From Chara braunii (taxonomy: Eukaryota > Streptophyta > Charophyceae > Charales > Characeae): DNA of 35,281 bases. The translations under genes and the position numbers were made by a program. Positions 1 to 9,985 of the stretch are shown here, one piece after another. How positions within the stretch are numbered: position 1 is the first letter of the stretch; every line of letters begins with the position of its first letter. Where the stretch lies: the NCBI GenBank assembly GCA_003427395.1, contig BFEA01000080.1:1672016-1707296 (forward strand), read 5' to 3'. Below the pieces are notes generated by a model that saw only the letters and a list, made by a program, of their open reading frames with translations, was not told the origin of the DNA and did not search any database.

Positions 1-19
1 TTGCGCTTCTCGACGAAGG

Positions 20-680
20 ACAACTGTTCCTCGATCTACTTTCGTGTAAGTAATGCGCAAGATCATTGTTCATGGATCTTGAAAATATGATTAACTGTGG
101 TGGGAAAGCAAACTGTCATGATGGTTCACAATCTCCCTCCACTTTCGCGCCTCTGCTGAGGGCAGCTTCCGCTCGCACTCAACTCACAAGTAGTGGTTAT
201 CAGGTACCCCGGAAGCTTCCGCTCGCACTCAACTCCCAAGTAGTGGTTATCAGGTACCCCGACTTTTCAGCCCATAGGTTAAGCACTTACGCACTCGACA
301 CCAGTGCACCAGTGTGAGGATACCAATTTGTGTCCGATGATCTCTGCAGTCCCTCCGCCAGCCAATTTCCGTGGGACAACTGTTCCGCGATCTACTTTCG
401 TGTAAGTAATGCCCAAGGTCATTGTTCATGGATTTTGAAAATATAATTAACTGTGGCGGGAAAGCAAACTGCCATGGTTTGCAATCTCCCTCCAGTTTCG
501 CGCCTCTGCTGAGGGCAGCTTCCGCTCGCACTCAACTCACAAGTAGTGGTTATCAGGTACCCCGACTTTTCAGCCCATAGGTTAGGCACTCATCACCAGT
601 GCACGAGTGTGAGGATACAATACCAATTTGTGTCCGATGATCTCTGGAGTCCTTTGTCTCCGCCAACCAATCTCCGTGAA
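20..680. repeat. 356-bp tandem duplication (two copies)
   Basis: Copy 1 runs about 20-375 and copy 2 about 376-680; both open with ACAACTGTTCC and continue through the same ordered blocks (TTCGTGTAAG, GGGAAAGCAAACTG, CAGGTACCCCGACTTTTC). Copy 2 is shorter because it lacks the extra 50-bp internal duplication of copy 1. Open frames here are short and not conserved between the copies, so I see no coding function. The copies differ by several substitutions and small indels, so this is not a simple assembly stutter. Confidence 0.85.
164..263. repeat. 50-bp direct duplication nested in copy 1
   Basis: Two adjacent 50-bp units (164-213 and 214-263) both start AGCTTCCGCTCGCACTC and end in CAGGTACCCCG. 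Only one unit exists in the second large copy (near 520-560), so the doubling happened after, or was lost since, the 356-bp duplication. Confidence 0.85.
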
Positions 681-1532
681 ACCTGCCTCGAATCAATGTC
701 GAGTCTTTTGTCGCTTGTCGGGTCTTCCCTCCAGTATCACGATTGTTCTCTTGAGCTGGCCCTCTTATTTATCGTCTTCATGAAAGGCCTTTTTCAAGCC
801 GTCTATTGGACTCGACGAGAACTCTGTTCTTATTGTTTCGTCGGTGATTTCACGTGTTTGGGATCCTGGGAATTCCGTGCTGCGGATCGAGTTGGCGAGA
901 GACGGTACTAATCAGAATTGATTGCATTCAATTCTATTTTCGGTTCTCTGAGCTTCCGCTGTGTATACTCCTGTCATCTGGTTTGGTGTGGATTGCTCTC
1001 TCCAATCGTCTGCCTCTACGATCCTTTGCTGCATATCTGCTCGTTTTAATGATTTACATGGTCGTTTTGTCAGTAGCTCAAGTAGGTAGGTTGTTGTACT
1101 GAAAAGTCGAATCCAATCAACTGGTCAGAACTTGTTCTCATTGATGTTAGGAAATGAATGGGGAAAAAAGTACTTGGTAGTCGGTGTAGTCGTACAACTC
1201 TTGTTTATGCGGATTTGAAAGGCAATGTTGTTTTGAGACGCGTGTAGGGAAGGCCCTTGCCCCTGTTGATGCTGATGCTGATTCTGATTCTGATTCTGAT
1301 GATGATACCCTGATAGCCTTGTCTTCTTCTTCGGGATGGAAAGTATGGGAAACACAGGGTGCGTGGTGAGGCCCTTAAAGATGCCGGCCCATATGCCGCC
1401 GCCCACACGCGTGCGTGGAATGAATGTGCTCGTTACGAGCTATGTTTATGGTGTCTGTGTGTAGATGATGAATCGTGTCCTCGCAAGCATATAGACGAAA
1501 TGCGTGTGGCTTTGTTTTTGCATTTCACACTT
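681..1532. other. Unassigned stretch, no gene recognised
   Basis: Open frames here are at most about 120 codons and resemble no family I know. A degenerate (ATTCTG/GATGAT)n simple repeat lies near 1264-1300. No promoter or RNA gene could be supported. Confidence 0.5.
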
Positions 1533-1699
1533 CCTGAGGATGATCGGAGCGCAACCGATCGAAACGCGTTTGGGATTGTGCGCGTAAGCTGAGACGAGTA
1601 TGCGCGGTTTTGCAATGAAGAGCTTTCGATGCGTGTACGAAAGGCAGTTGGCCACTGTTTGCCACTATTCTCCTTCTTCTTCTTCTTCTTCTTCTTCAA
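1533..1699. repeat. Dispersed direct repeat, copy 1 of 2
   Basis: Matches 2581-2730 in the same orientation over about 150 bp with scattered substitutions. Both start CCTGAGGATGATCGGAGC, share CGTGTACGAAAGGCAGTTGG, and end in a CTT/TTC microsatellite (1673-1699 here). The sequence on either side is unrelated, so this is a repeat unit and not part of a larger segmental duplication. Confidence 0.85.
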
Positions 1700-2580
1700 T
1701 ACCCTAGCATGCTTTGCTAAGGCACCAGCGTTCTCAGGGAGCCTTGTTGTGGCTGCCCGAGAACCTGGTACAATGGGTTATAGCACGCGAAAAATTTAGA
1801 GGCGGATGCGGCTCTACTTACGGGATAGTATGTCTGGTTTACTGCTCAGTAAGAATTTTTGCGTAGGCAGCTACTACCGTCAAAATAGAAGTTAGCTCGT
1901 ATTTTCCTTTCCTTCACCAGCGGTAGGATGGAATTATTGTCATTTTGCCCTGGGAATTACGTGGCATTGCCACGGTACCCCGCTGCCAGAAAGGCAGCCC
2001 AGGTACTACCGGACTACCCGCACATTTCCAAAAGAGCGGGAAATACGGAATCCGGAGTTTCGAATTAGTACAGGTCACGCACGCTGCGTCGGATTTTGAA
2101 AGGACAGGTCATTCGCGGACGCACGTGTAACTGACTGGAGTAGGTGGGGATCCGCGACGCAGGGATTAGCCCAATGAGAAATTAGAACGGAGGAGGGAGT
2201 GGACCAATGGGTGCTCGTTGATAAGTGAAAGAAAGCTTGAAGGAGAGACTTGGTCGTTTGGAAGGACTGGTGACAGGGAAAGAGACGTTAGCTTCATGGT
2301 ACCCCGACACGTGAACATGCGGGGAAAGCTGGCCTGCAGGCTCAGTCGTCGCGCCGGCAATTCAGACACGTAACGGACACTATAGCGTTCGTACGTCTAG
2401 GTGGCAGTCCAGCCGTAGCCGTAGTAGCTCGTGGAAGTGCCCGTTAGGGGCGGAAGTACCGTGCGGACGAAGCGTCTCACTTGGCGTTCAGTATATAGGA
2501 GGGCAAGGCCTGATCGGCCCTCAGTTCTCAGAAGGAAGGTGTGATCGGTGGGCCGCAAGGCGAGGGTGTGTGGAAAGCCC
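1700..2580. other. Unassigned stretch with one TATA-like box
   Basis: No coding region recognised. A TATATAGG motif at 2492-2499 in GC-richer surroundings would place a start site near 2520-2530. It lies just upstream of the second copy of the 150-bp repeat, so it may belong to a mobile element and not to a host gene. Confidence 0.3.
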
Positions 2581-2730
2581 CCTGAGGATGATCGGAGCGC
2601 AACCGATCGAAACGCGTCGGGGAATGTGCGCGTTAGCTGAGATGAGTATGCGCGGAGTTGTAACGAAGAGCGTTTGATGCGTGTACGAAAGGCAGTTGGC
2701 CACTGTTTACCACTATTCTTCTTCTTCTTC
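2581..2730. repeat. Dispersed direct repeat, copy 2 of 2
   Basis: Partner of 1533-1699, about 1.05 kb downstream and in the same orientation. It also ends in a short TTC run (2708-2730). Several substitutions separate the copies, pointing to an old event. Confidence 0.85.
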
Positions 2731-3754
2731 GCGTATGAGCTCGATGTCCGTGTAGGTGCTTCAATTCTGATCAGGAATGCATGGACGCATAGCGATAGGC
2801 CTAGCTGTTTCGATTCAATTCTTCTTCTTCTTCTGTCTTCCTCTCAACGTTGGCATGTCGTAGTTGACTTTCTTTTAGTGGTCAACTCTATCGTCATCTA
2901 CGCACCTCCGGGTTCATCATCTTCGGATTTGTCCACGTGTGTCACCCACAACCGTGCCCCTTTCTGTATCATCATATCCATCTCTTGGTAATCTTCGTCA
3001 TAATGGGTGGTCTGTATCATCACGAAACTTGTCCGTCCATCATCCACGTTAGATATCATACCTAAGTAATTGAAGTACTTGGCTTTCTCACGTCACGTCC
3101 ATTCCCACTGTTCCCTTGCTTTTCCCCATTTCTTTCTGCTTTTCTTGGCCTCCTCTTATCTACCTTTGTTTTTTTCCCTAACTCGTCACTTTGCATATAT
3201 CTTTTTCTTTACCTACTTTTGACGACCATGCGCTCCTTATCTCAGCCTCCACCTTCAGTCCTTGGGTACGTCCGTTAAGTTTTGGAACGATACAGAGAAG
3301 AGTAGCATGGCCGCTGCGCCAGGATGGCACGCACGCATAAATTGAGAAATGGTGGTCCAAATTATGAAAAGAAGCAGAACATGTTATTAGCCTCGTCCGC
3401 CCACCTCCTATCTGCTGTGTCCTTGTTCCCCTTGCCTCCTTTTTCCTCCGTCTGTGCTCACCTTCTGCTTGTCCGCAGTACCTTGCCCTTGAACCTCTCC
3501 GCTTCTCTCGCCTCCCACCCAGCAGGAGATCATGGTAGAGAAGAGGTGTGGTGTCTGGCATGTTGCTCGGAAAAAGCGGTCCACGGCAAGCATCAGCCGT
3601 TCTTGCCCTGGCAGAAACGTCCGGGGCTCTGTATGGGGTTCAGCAGCCTGCCTGTACCATGAGAAGACCCCCCCCACCCACCCACTATGTGTGTAGGTGT
3701 GGGCTTTTGTGAGCACTCCATCCATGGGTGTGTGCGGGAAATTAATCCTTGACG
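2731..3754. other. Pyrimidine-rich upstream region of the RBR ligase gene
   Basis: No coding region recognised. The stretch is rich in C/T tracts, with several TTC runs around 2820-2840 and long C/T-rich segments at 3100-3200 and 3400-3520. It ends in a strong splice acceptor, so part of it is probably an intron of the RBR ligase gene, with the promoter further upstream. I could not place a donor site or TATA box with confidence. Confidence 0.4.
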
Positions 3755-3784
3755 TTGTCCTTGCTTCCCCGTCTTTCTGTGCAG
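3755..3784 (+). promoter_or_regulatory. Candidate 3' splice acceptor in the leader of the RBR gene
   Basis: A long pyrimidine tract (TTGCTTCCCCGTCTTTCTG) leads directly into GCAG, the AG being 3783-3784. A TTAAT-like branch-point candidate lies near 3741. An exon starting at 3785 would carry about 230 nt of leader before the ATG at 4014. Inferred from motif quality only; no transcript is available. Confidence 0.5.
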
Positions 3785-3792
3785 ATCCTGTC

Positions 3793-3846
3793 ATGATGAA
3801 CGTGAGACGTCGCCCGCTCGCAGTGCTCAGGGTGATCCGCAGCTAG
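3793..3846 (+). other. Upstream ORF 1 in presumed leader (17 codons)
   Basis: ATGATG at 3793 opens a 17-codon frame ending in TAG at 3844-3846. It lies after the candidate splice acceptor and before the main ATG. It would be translated only if the leader starts upstream as inferred. Confidence 0.35.
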
Positions 3847-3961
3847 TATTTAGCTCATACGCATCGGGACTGGGCAGATACCAACCAGGGACGGAGCAGC
3901 AGCGTAAGCAGCAGCAGCAGGAGGGTTCGGACGGAAGGATACCGGTGTACGTGCTCTGCTG

Positions 3962-4072
3962 ATGCGTTTTGGGCCTTGGGATAGGAGCGGTGCTGGTAGC
4001 AGCTGGGGAGAAGATGGCGGCGTGCGGTGCCGAAAGCCGCAAGGTTTCCAAGTGGGAAACTCTCAGGCTTGA
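3962..4072 (+). other. Upstream ORF 2 overlapping the RBR start codon
   Basis: ATG at 3962 opens a 36-codon frame (TGA at 4070-4072) that runs past the main ATG at 4014 in another frame. An overlapping upstream ORF normally lowers translation of the downstream frame because ribosomes finish beyond its start. Its ATG has a T at -3 and C at +4, a poor context, so leaky scanning is likely. Confidence 0.35.
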
Positions 4073-5738
4073 AATTACGCTCAGGAGTCTGACGAAGTTG
4101 CACCCCGGGGTGCTGCAGACCGAAATGGAAGCGAGGTTACGCGTGGCATTGAGCGATCCTGCCATGCCTCTGACTTCCGCTCTTGCGCAGGTGTGCGACG
4201 AGGTGCGGGCGGAGGCCGGCGCATTGCGCCAGACAGCGGCGGCTGGTGCCGATGCACCGCGACCGACGGGATCTCAGAAGGAATCCCAGAGGACGGCGGT
4301 GACGGCGGAGAGGGTTCCACGTCGGCTGCACGATGCGGAGGGAGCGAGCAGCAGCAACCAAGAGCAGTTGAGGAATGGGGACGGAGCGAGCAGCAGCAAC
4401 CAAGAACAGCAGTTGAGGAACGACGACTTGGTGGGGGACCACGCAGACTCTGAGGTTGTGGAGGACCCCAGCTCGGAAATGCGCGCGTATTATCAATGGT
4501 GCGAGTATTTTCTGTCCATGGAGTTCCCGAAGATATGCCTGACGGATTTGCGGCAGTGTTTGATGGCCAACGGGTGGAGAATCGGTCCTGTGTACACCTC
4601 TGTGCTGGCAGAGGTCTCGCCAACGGGTACGTTAGGCAAAGAGGAGGCCGCGGAGGTAGCGGATCGCCGACGGTGGGTTCCAGAGGGCGGGCTGCACTTG
4701 CTGAAATGTGGGCGGAAGGGATATCGGAAGGGGGCGCCTAGAATGCGGTGCAATAAGTTTGTCAGAGACTGTGAGCGCATGCTGCTGGACTCGATCGCGC
4801 GGCGGAATGCTGCGGAGACGGGGGAACAACTGCGACGGGATGCTGAGTTGGCGATGACGTTGAGCAGGCTGGAGGAAGTGGAAGCAGCCAGGCGCAAGGA
4901 GGAAGATTGCACGGACATCGATTGCGGATGCTGCTATGCGTCGTACCCGATAGAGCAGCTGGTGCAGTGCGCGGACGGTCATCTTTTCTGTCACGACTGC
5001 CTACAGAGACGAGTCAAGGAGTTGACCTTCGGCGGGAGCAACCTCCACCCCGAGGGCCAAATCCCATGCATGGACACGGGTGGCTGCTCTCACCTTTTCC
5101 CATGGGCCGAGGTGCGCCGTGCCGTGCCTGCGGACATTTTCGCCAAGTACGAGCAGCGCCTGGGGGAGCATTCCGTCCTCAAGGCGCTGGCAGAGGGCCT
5201 TTTCCGCTGTCCGTCCTGCGATTTCCCCGTGGAACTGGACAAGGGTGTCCAGGAGCTCAAGTGCCCCAACTGCCATAAGTGGTCTTGCGCGCTCTGCAAG
5301 CAGCCGGCCCATTTCCCTTTGCTCTGCGTTAAAGTGGAGAAGAAGGAGGCGACGGATTTCCGCTTGACCGTCGAGGAGAAGATGACCCTGGCGGTTCTGC
5401 GAGCCTGCACCGCCTGCAAAGCGGAGCTGCTGAAGACGGAAGGCTGCAACAAGATCACGTGCAGGTGCGGGCACAAAATGTGTTACGTGTGCAGGGCCAG
5501 CATCAAAGACTATAGTCACTTCTGCCCCCATGCGCGGGATCCGGGCCAGAAGTGCAATCAATGTACTCGCTGCAGCCTGTGGGAGCAAGAAGACGTGGAT
5601 TCGGTCGCTGCAGCTGCCAGAAACCAAGCTCTGAGGGAAGCTAGCCACTCAGACCCCGATCTTGTGAAGCGTCCAATTGGATGGTCAGCACAGGATTTAG
5701 CACAAGCACCACTTAGCGCCAAAAGACGGCGGCGTTAG
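4014..5738 (+). CDS. RBR-type E3 ubiquitin ligase, RNF216/TRIAD3-like
   Basis: Encodes 574 residues without introns. The start is the first ATG after an in-frame TGA at 3960-3962 and has a good context (AAG before, G after). The C-terminal half holds RING1 (C304, C306/C307, C319, H323, C326, C329), an in-between-RING domain (CPSC 399-402, CPNC 417-420, C425, C428) and RING2 (C465, C468, EGCNKITC ending at C483, C485, C490, C493), followed by a Cys/His-rich tail with CSLW. RBR ligases take ubiquitin from an E2 onto a RING2 cysteine and then pass it to a substrate; by alignment of the motif C483 is the likely nucleophile. CGCCY, HLFC and CSLW point to the RNF216/TRIAD3 branch. The N-terminal half (1-300) is low-complexity and acidic, with a duplicated GASSSNQEQ segment. 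The substrate cannot be inferred. Shadow frames on both strands are not genes. Confidence 0.92.
   Translation: MAACGAESRKVSKWETLRLEITLRSLTKLHPGVLQTEMEARLRVALSDPAMPLTSALAQVCDEVRAEAGALRQTAAAGADAPRPTGSQKESQRTAVTAERVPRRLHDAEGASSSNQEQLRNGDGASSSNQEQQLRNDDLVGDHADSEVVEDPSSEMRAYYQWCEYFLSMEFPKICLTDLRQCLMANGWRIGPVYTSVLAEVSPTGTLGKEEAAEVADRRRWVPEGGLHLLKCGRKGYRKGAPRMRCNKFVRDCERMLLDSIARRNAAETGEQLRRDAELAMTLSRLEEVEAARRKEEDCTDIDCGCCYASYPIEQLVQCADGHLFCHDCLQRRVKELTFGGSNLHPEGQIPCMDTGGCSHLFPWAEVRRAVPADIFAKYEQRLGEHSVLKALAEGLFRCPSCDFPVELDKGVQELKCPNCHKWSCALCKQPAHFPLLCVKVEKKEATDFRLTVEEKMTLAVLRACTACKAELLKTEGCNKITCRCGHKMCYVCRASIKDYSHFCPHARDPGQKCNQCTRCSLWEQEDVDSVAAAARNQALREASHSDPDLVKRPIGWSAQDLAQAPLSAKRRRR
4341..4427 (+). 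repeat. In-frame 42/45-bp duplication in the RBR ligase
   Basis: Two consecutive units, 4341-4382 and 4383-4427, encode GASSSNQEQ-LRN(G)D twice (residues about 110-138). The second carries one extra CAG codon. The copies are nearly identical and keep frame, as expected for an unstructured linker tolerating repeat slippage. Confidence 0.85.
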
Positions 5739-5747
5739 GATCAAGAC

Positions 5748-5753
5748 AATAAA
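5748..5753 (+). terminator. AATAAA polyadenylation signal candidate
   Basis: AATAAA begins 10 nt after the TAG stop (5736-5738) of the RBR ligase. If used, the 3' UTR would be very short, about 25-40 nt, so a more distal weak signal may be used instead. Confidence 0.4.
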
Positions 5754-6092
5754 ATACCAATGACATGAACGGTGCCGAGAGAATGATGGGAAGAACGCCG
5801 CAGCTCACGTTGGTGGGTGGGTGATATTATTCCGTGGCTGGTTATTATTTATAAGGGGGAGGGGGGGAAGGAGAAGTCAGCCTTTTGGTCTAGCCGCCGT
5901 TCATTGTTGAGGCTGCCCGCGCACCACCTTCAGAAGCAGCGATGAGTCAGCGGGCTCTCGCTCTCTCTCTTCTTCTTCTTCTTCTTCTTCTTGGGCGAGA
6001 TCTTTCCAATGCGTCTTCCCTCTTTTTCGGTGGGAGTTGAGACACCTTCGCTCGCGATTTGTGCCTTTTGAGGTCCTCTCAACACCGAGGCC
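5754..6092. other. Intergenic, CT/CTT microsatellite, no gene
   Basis: Contains a G-rich run near 5855-5870 and a composite (CT)n(CTT)n microsatellite at about 5956-5992. No coding region or RNA gene seen. Confidence 0.5.
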
Positions 6093-6250
6093 CAGATCCC
6101 ACTGGCAAAGAGGATTGGAAGAAGTGTCTGAATCTGGACGCGTTCCACGCAGAGGTGCAGAAAAGTAGATCAATCGCAATTTTTCGCACCTGTCCACAAA
6201 CACGTCCACATTCTGACACTTACTACAATCCTCTTTGCCAGTGGGATCTG
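6093..6250. mobile_element. 158-bp foldback hairpin, MITE-like
   Basis: Left end CAGATCCCACTGGCAAAG is answered at the right end by its reverse complement CTTTGCCAGTGGGATCTG. Complementarity continues inward with small mismatches (AATCTGGACG/CGTCCACATT, GAGGTGCAGAAAA/TTTTCGCACCT) to a loop near 6165-6178, so almost the whole element is one imperfect hairpin. It encodes nothing. I could not find a convincing target-site duplication, so the superfamily is unknown. Confidence 0.75.
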
Positions 6251-7822
6251 CCAGTTGCACATGCTTCCTGCTCCTGTCGCCGGGTTTGACGCCTTTGACG
6301 AACGCTGTCGTGGTCGGCAAACGTTATCTCTTGGCTAACGTTTCTTTTCTTTTCTGCATTGCAATTGTCATTGCAGCACTGTATTTTTTTCCATCAAGAT
6401 TCTTTGTTGCCGCCATCTCTCAAGAAAACCCCGCGTTTTATACTGTATTTCAACGATCATTGGACTCAATTTGACAACTACTCGGATTCCGTTTGTGCGT
6501 TTTTTTTTTTTTTTTTAATTTTTTTTTTTACTTGTAGGCCGCTCGTTTTTTCCCTCCCTTTCTGTAGGCCGTACTTTGGGATTCTTTCACTCGCATCTCG
6601 AAGACACTGGGCCTCGCCGCACCACTCACCAAGTATGCAAATTGGAGAATGCATCTTCCGCTATAACGTGGAAGGATACGGCCGCCATAGTTTTTTGTCT
6701 TTTCTGAATTTGACGAGTGCTGTCGCGAGGCCCACTGCCACACATCATACACTCAATTACCAATTACTGGACTTCTATCCCAGCTTGGTGATGTCGAGGA
6801 CATTGTCGAGTACATTGTCGAGGACATCACACCAAGGCCACCTGCGGGAATTGGGATCTTTGTCTTCCGGCGTCCCATCCATCCTTAAGGGACTTCTTAC
6901 GTTCCTTTTCTGTAATTGTCCTCGTACGGAGAACCACGCACGCAGGTGAGCACTTCATATTGAACCTAATAATGTGTGGTAGAGGAGGAGATGGTGGAAA
7001 GGAGAAGGGGGGGGGTGGTGGGAATGAGGTAGGGAGGAAGGGAGGGTCCCCTGGAACATTACGTTGGAACATTGCCGGCCATCAGGTGGTCGGTTCTGTG
7101 TGAGCGCTACGGTGAAGAGGATTACTTGCGCTGGTTTGTTGTGGCTGACACACTTGATGAAGTGCAAGTAGAATTTTCTGTGTCGACAATTGACTCTTCC
7201 AGGTGGCTGACTTGTGATTTTGACAGGCTTTTCATGTCATGTGTTCACTCCTTTTCAATTACATTCGTTTCACTTTATAGTCCAGGAGGCCTGTGGTACA
7301 TCTCTGAGGATGTCACACTTGAAAGGGAGCCATGTATTTTTGCAATTGACAGTTTCAGAAACCGTTGTAGCTTTTCAGAGTCCGTGTTCCTTCAGACGTC
7401 TTGTCGGAAGATAGCGAGGTGGTGGTGGTGGTGGTGAGGCTGACGACGTTGTCCATAATTTGTGGGTGCGTGGCGGCAGCTGGGATGAAGAGTGGAAGGT
7501 ACGTTTGTTTGTTTTTTTTCTTTTTTTCCCCCTGGCAGGCCTCGTTTTTGTGGTCGGTGGGGGGGGCAAGGATGGGTGAGAAATTGTAAAAAGGCTAGAG
7601 AGGTCCGTGTGCCGAAGCAGGTAGGTTTGGGAATAAGGTGAGAGAGAGGTGGATCTGTTGCCCCTTCGGGACATTTTAAATGGTCCTTTGGGAAGATTCT
7701 TTCTGTTTTCGGGTTGGTTCAAACGTTATTCACTTGATTTCCGCGTGGTGGAGGCTTATTGGCATTCTTCTGAGTCCTTCTGTTGTCCTGCCTTCGTTGA
7801 CCAGCGATGCAGTTTTTTTTCT

Positions 7823-7823
<1 letters not shown>
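6251..7823. other. Unassigned stretch, no gene recognised
   Basis: Contains T-runs (6500-6530), a trio of GTCGAGGACAT-like units near 6790-6830, G-rich runs at 7000-7060 and a (GGT)n run at 7418-7436. Frames of up to about 200 codons start in T-rich sequence and show no recognisable domain or cysteine/glycine pattern. I do not support a gene here. Confidence 0.4.

Positions 7824-7876
<53 letters not shown>
7824..7876. repeat. (CT)n microsatellite, about 53 bp
   Basis: Uninterrupted CT dinucleotides preceded by a T-run. Apparent Ser-Leu or Arg-Glu repeat proteins read through it are artefacts. Confidence 0.98.
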
Positions 7877-7879
<3 letters not shown>

Positions 7880-8068
7880 TTATCTTTTTTCTGTTTTGGT
7901 CTGTTTGCAGTGCGTTGTATGTATAACTCGGTTCCTCCCTTTGCTTGCTCCTCACAGAACTGATTGGTCGTGAAGGCGTGTCTCTGACAGTGCTCCTACT
8001 GCAACTGGAGTGAGAGGAATTGATGGACTGCTGGGGGGCGCTTGCTAAAATTTGCCCGCTTGCTGGTT

Positions 8069-8156
8069 GGCTGCGAGGGTTTCTGTCTGTATCAAAACCT
8101 CGCAGGCGAATGAATAGACTCATTCTGGCTGCGAGGGTTTCTGTCTGTATCAAATT
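8069..8156. repeat. 58-bp duplication containing a small hairpin
   Basis: GGCTGCGAGGGTTTCTGTCT starts at 8069 and again at 8127. Within copy 1, CTGCGAGG at 8071 pairs with CCTCGCAG ending at 8104, giving a short stem-loop. A third partial match, GGCGAATGAATACACTCATT, occurs near 8250. No gene. Confidence 0.8.
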
Positions 8157-8393
8157 TGTGGCTTAGAACATGTGAAATCACGTAAAAGCTACAATAGAAG
8201 CCTCAGATATGACGATAATTTGGGAAAATGAAAGCGGTTTGTCTTTCGAAGGCGAATGAATACACTCATTCTGATGCGCTTTATCTACTGCGGCAGACTC
8301 TGCAGGGGGTTGGCCTCTTCTACCACGCCTTCACCTGGTATTCTTCTCCCTGCCTGTGTTTGCTCCCCATAGCCAGAAAGGGTTTCTCTTTGC

Positions 8394-8416
8394 TGCCTGC
8401 CTGCCTGCCTGCCTGC
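8394..8416. repeat. (CCTG)n microsatellite
   Basis: About five to six tandem GCCT units inside otherwise unassigned DNA. Confidence 0.95.
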
Positions 8417-9330
8417 TTTGGGTTCTCTTGCGTCTCTTGAAGATTGTACTTTTGTGAATCAAGAACAGTAGAGTCAAGAGCCACTGAAAAAAGAACCCTC
8501 TTCTACAGTCACTCTGAAAAGCAAGCTGGAAGCCACCTGGGGCCAAGGTTTTAGACAGTGATGGGGATGTGCCATGCCGTCAAAAGGGCTCCAGGAAGAT
8601 GGGGAAGATGGAGGGGGGGGGGGAGCGAGGTATATAATTATTGCTTGCTCGGCCACCAATTGAGTGCCAATCATGGCAAGCTTAGAACTCCGTTATCGGT
8701 ATGTAATGTGAAGGCGTCCTGCAGCGCAGTAGAGAGTGATGGTGGCAACTAGACTGGCTTAATGTGCTGAGAGGGTCCAAGAAGATGCTTGTCATGGGGT
8801 TTGTGTGTGGGATGACGAGTGCGTGCTGGGACTCAATGGTGTGAGAACAAGGAAAGGAAGGAAAATCGTCCTGACTGTGTTTGATTGTGATCGGGATTTC
8901 CTCTGCAGGCAAGACTTGAGAAGTGTCCCAATTTTGCTTTCGTCCGACCGTCAGATCAGACGGGTCGACGAGTTGAAGTCTGGTCAGCTCTGGCTGGTGG
9001 GTAGAATGGTTATCAGCTATTGGTGTTAGTCTGGTCAGCCCGTGGTTGGGGACCACACTGTTCTTTATTTCTCTGGAACCCTATGGCCGTTCTTTTTGTT
9101 GATGTCACGGTCTTGTGCTTTGATGAAATGGGTGGTCGCTAGGGCTCAGGGGCAATATTGCAATTGAACTTTTGTCTCTTTGCGTGGAGTGTGGCAAGTA
9201 ACCGGGTTGCCCCTGTTAGAATAAGAGAAATGGGTTTCTGATTTTCTTTTGGTTTTGGTTTGTTGTTTTTCTTTTTCACATGCATCTGGAGGAGAATCAT
9301 GGCATGCCTTCTTGTGAGTAGCGACTTTTT
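8417..9330. other. Unassigned stretch, no gene recognised
   Basis: Short frames only, none with a recognisable domain. A G-run lies near 8612-8622. Confidence 0.4.
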
Positions 9331-9620
9331 TTTCCCTTTGTGGAACATGACTTTTGACTGTGGGTTGTGACTCTTGCCTCTGGGACACGGCTTTTGCCTG
9401 GGGGGAAGTGTCCTTTGACTGTGGAATTTGACACTTTTCAATATGTATGACTGTTTGATATGAGACGCGTCTTTTGCTTGTAGAAGGCAACTTTTGCCTC
9501 TGGAATGTGACTGCTTACCTGGTGCCTGTTGGACTTGACTCCGAAGGTACCCACCCACCCGACTGTGACTTTTCTGAAAGCGACTTTTGCATAGTATTAG
9601 TCTCAGGACGTGACCCTTGA
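9331..9620. repeat. Dispersed quasi-tandem repeat rich in GACTTTTG units, copy 1
   Basis: Built from loosely repeated units of the form GACTTTT(G/C)-CCTCTGG-G-TGTGACT. The order of blocks (CATGACTTTTGACTGTGGG, GTGACTCTTGCCTCTGGG, AAGTGTCCTTTG, GTGCCTGTTGGACTTGA) is the same as at 25813-26110, so these are two copies of one family. No protein is predicted from it in either copy. Confidence 0.8.
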
Positions 9621-9862
9621 GCTGGTCTGCGCCAGATGTGACATTTGGGATATTGGACGGTAACTTCCAGATCCTGGCCGACTGGGCCTCTACCCATTTG
9701 GAAATTGAGACCCTGAAATTCGAATTGGGGGTCTGAATTGTGGAAGGCCTTTCAGTCTTATCTTCGAGTTCGGTGATATCTCACTGAAGGGGTGTCTATG
9801 GGGTATAAGCGGGGGGTTCAAAAGGGCTCGAAGGGGCTTAAAGGGGGGTAAAGGGGTATGAT

Positions 9863-9928
9863 CTAGGCTACCAGAGTGGCCCGGGGTCACTTGCCCGGCC
9901 GGGCCAAAAACATTAAAAAAAATAAAAG
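9863..9928 (+). repeat. Short GC-rich, A-tailed retroposon-like repeat
   Basis: Starts CTAGGCTACCAG, continues GC-rich (GGCCCGGGG, CCCGGCCGGGCC) and ends in an A-rich tail. The same head, in reverse orientation and with a long poly-T on the other side, occurs at 10542-10633. This looks like a small A-tailed retroposon family, possibly a truncated SINE. Confidence 0.5.
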
Positions 9929-9985
9929 TAATAAAAAATATTTTTATTTTATTTTATTTTTATTCTGAATTTGGTGAAGAATTTC

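Noticed and set aside
4081-5648. Several 80-215 codon frames overlapping the RBR ligase on both strands
   Set aside because: They are shadows produced by the GC-rich coding sequence. Only the 4014-5738 frame has domain motifs.
7719-8153. Arg-Glu repeat protein on the minus strand
   Set aside because: Produced by reading the (CT)n microsatellite; the same applies to frames at 27257-27722.
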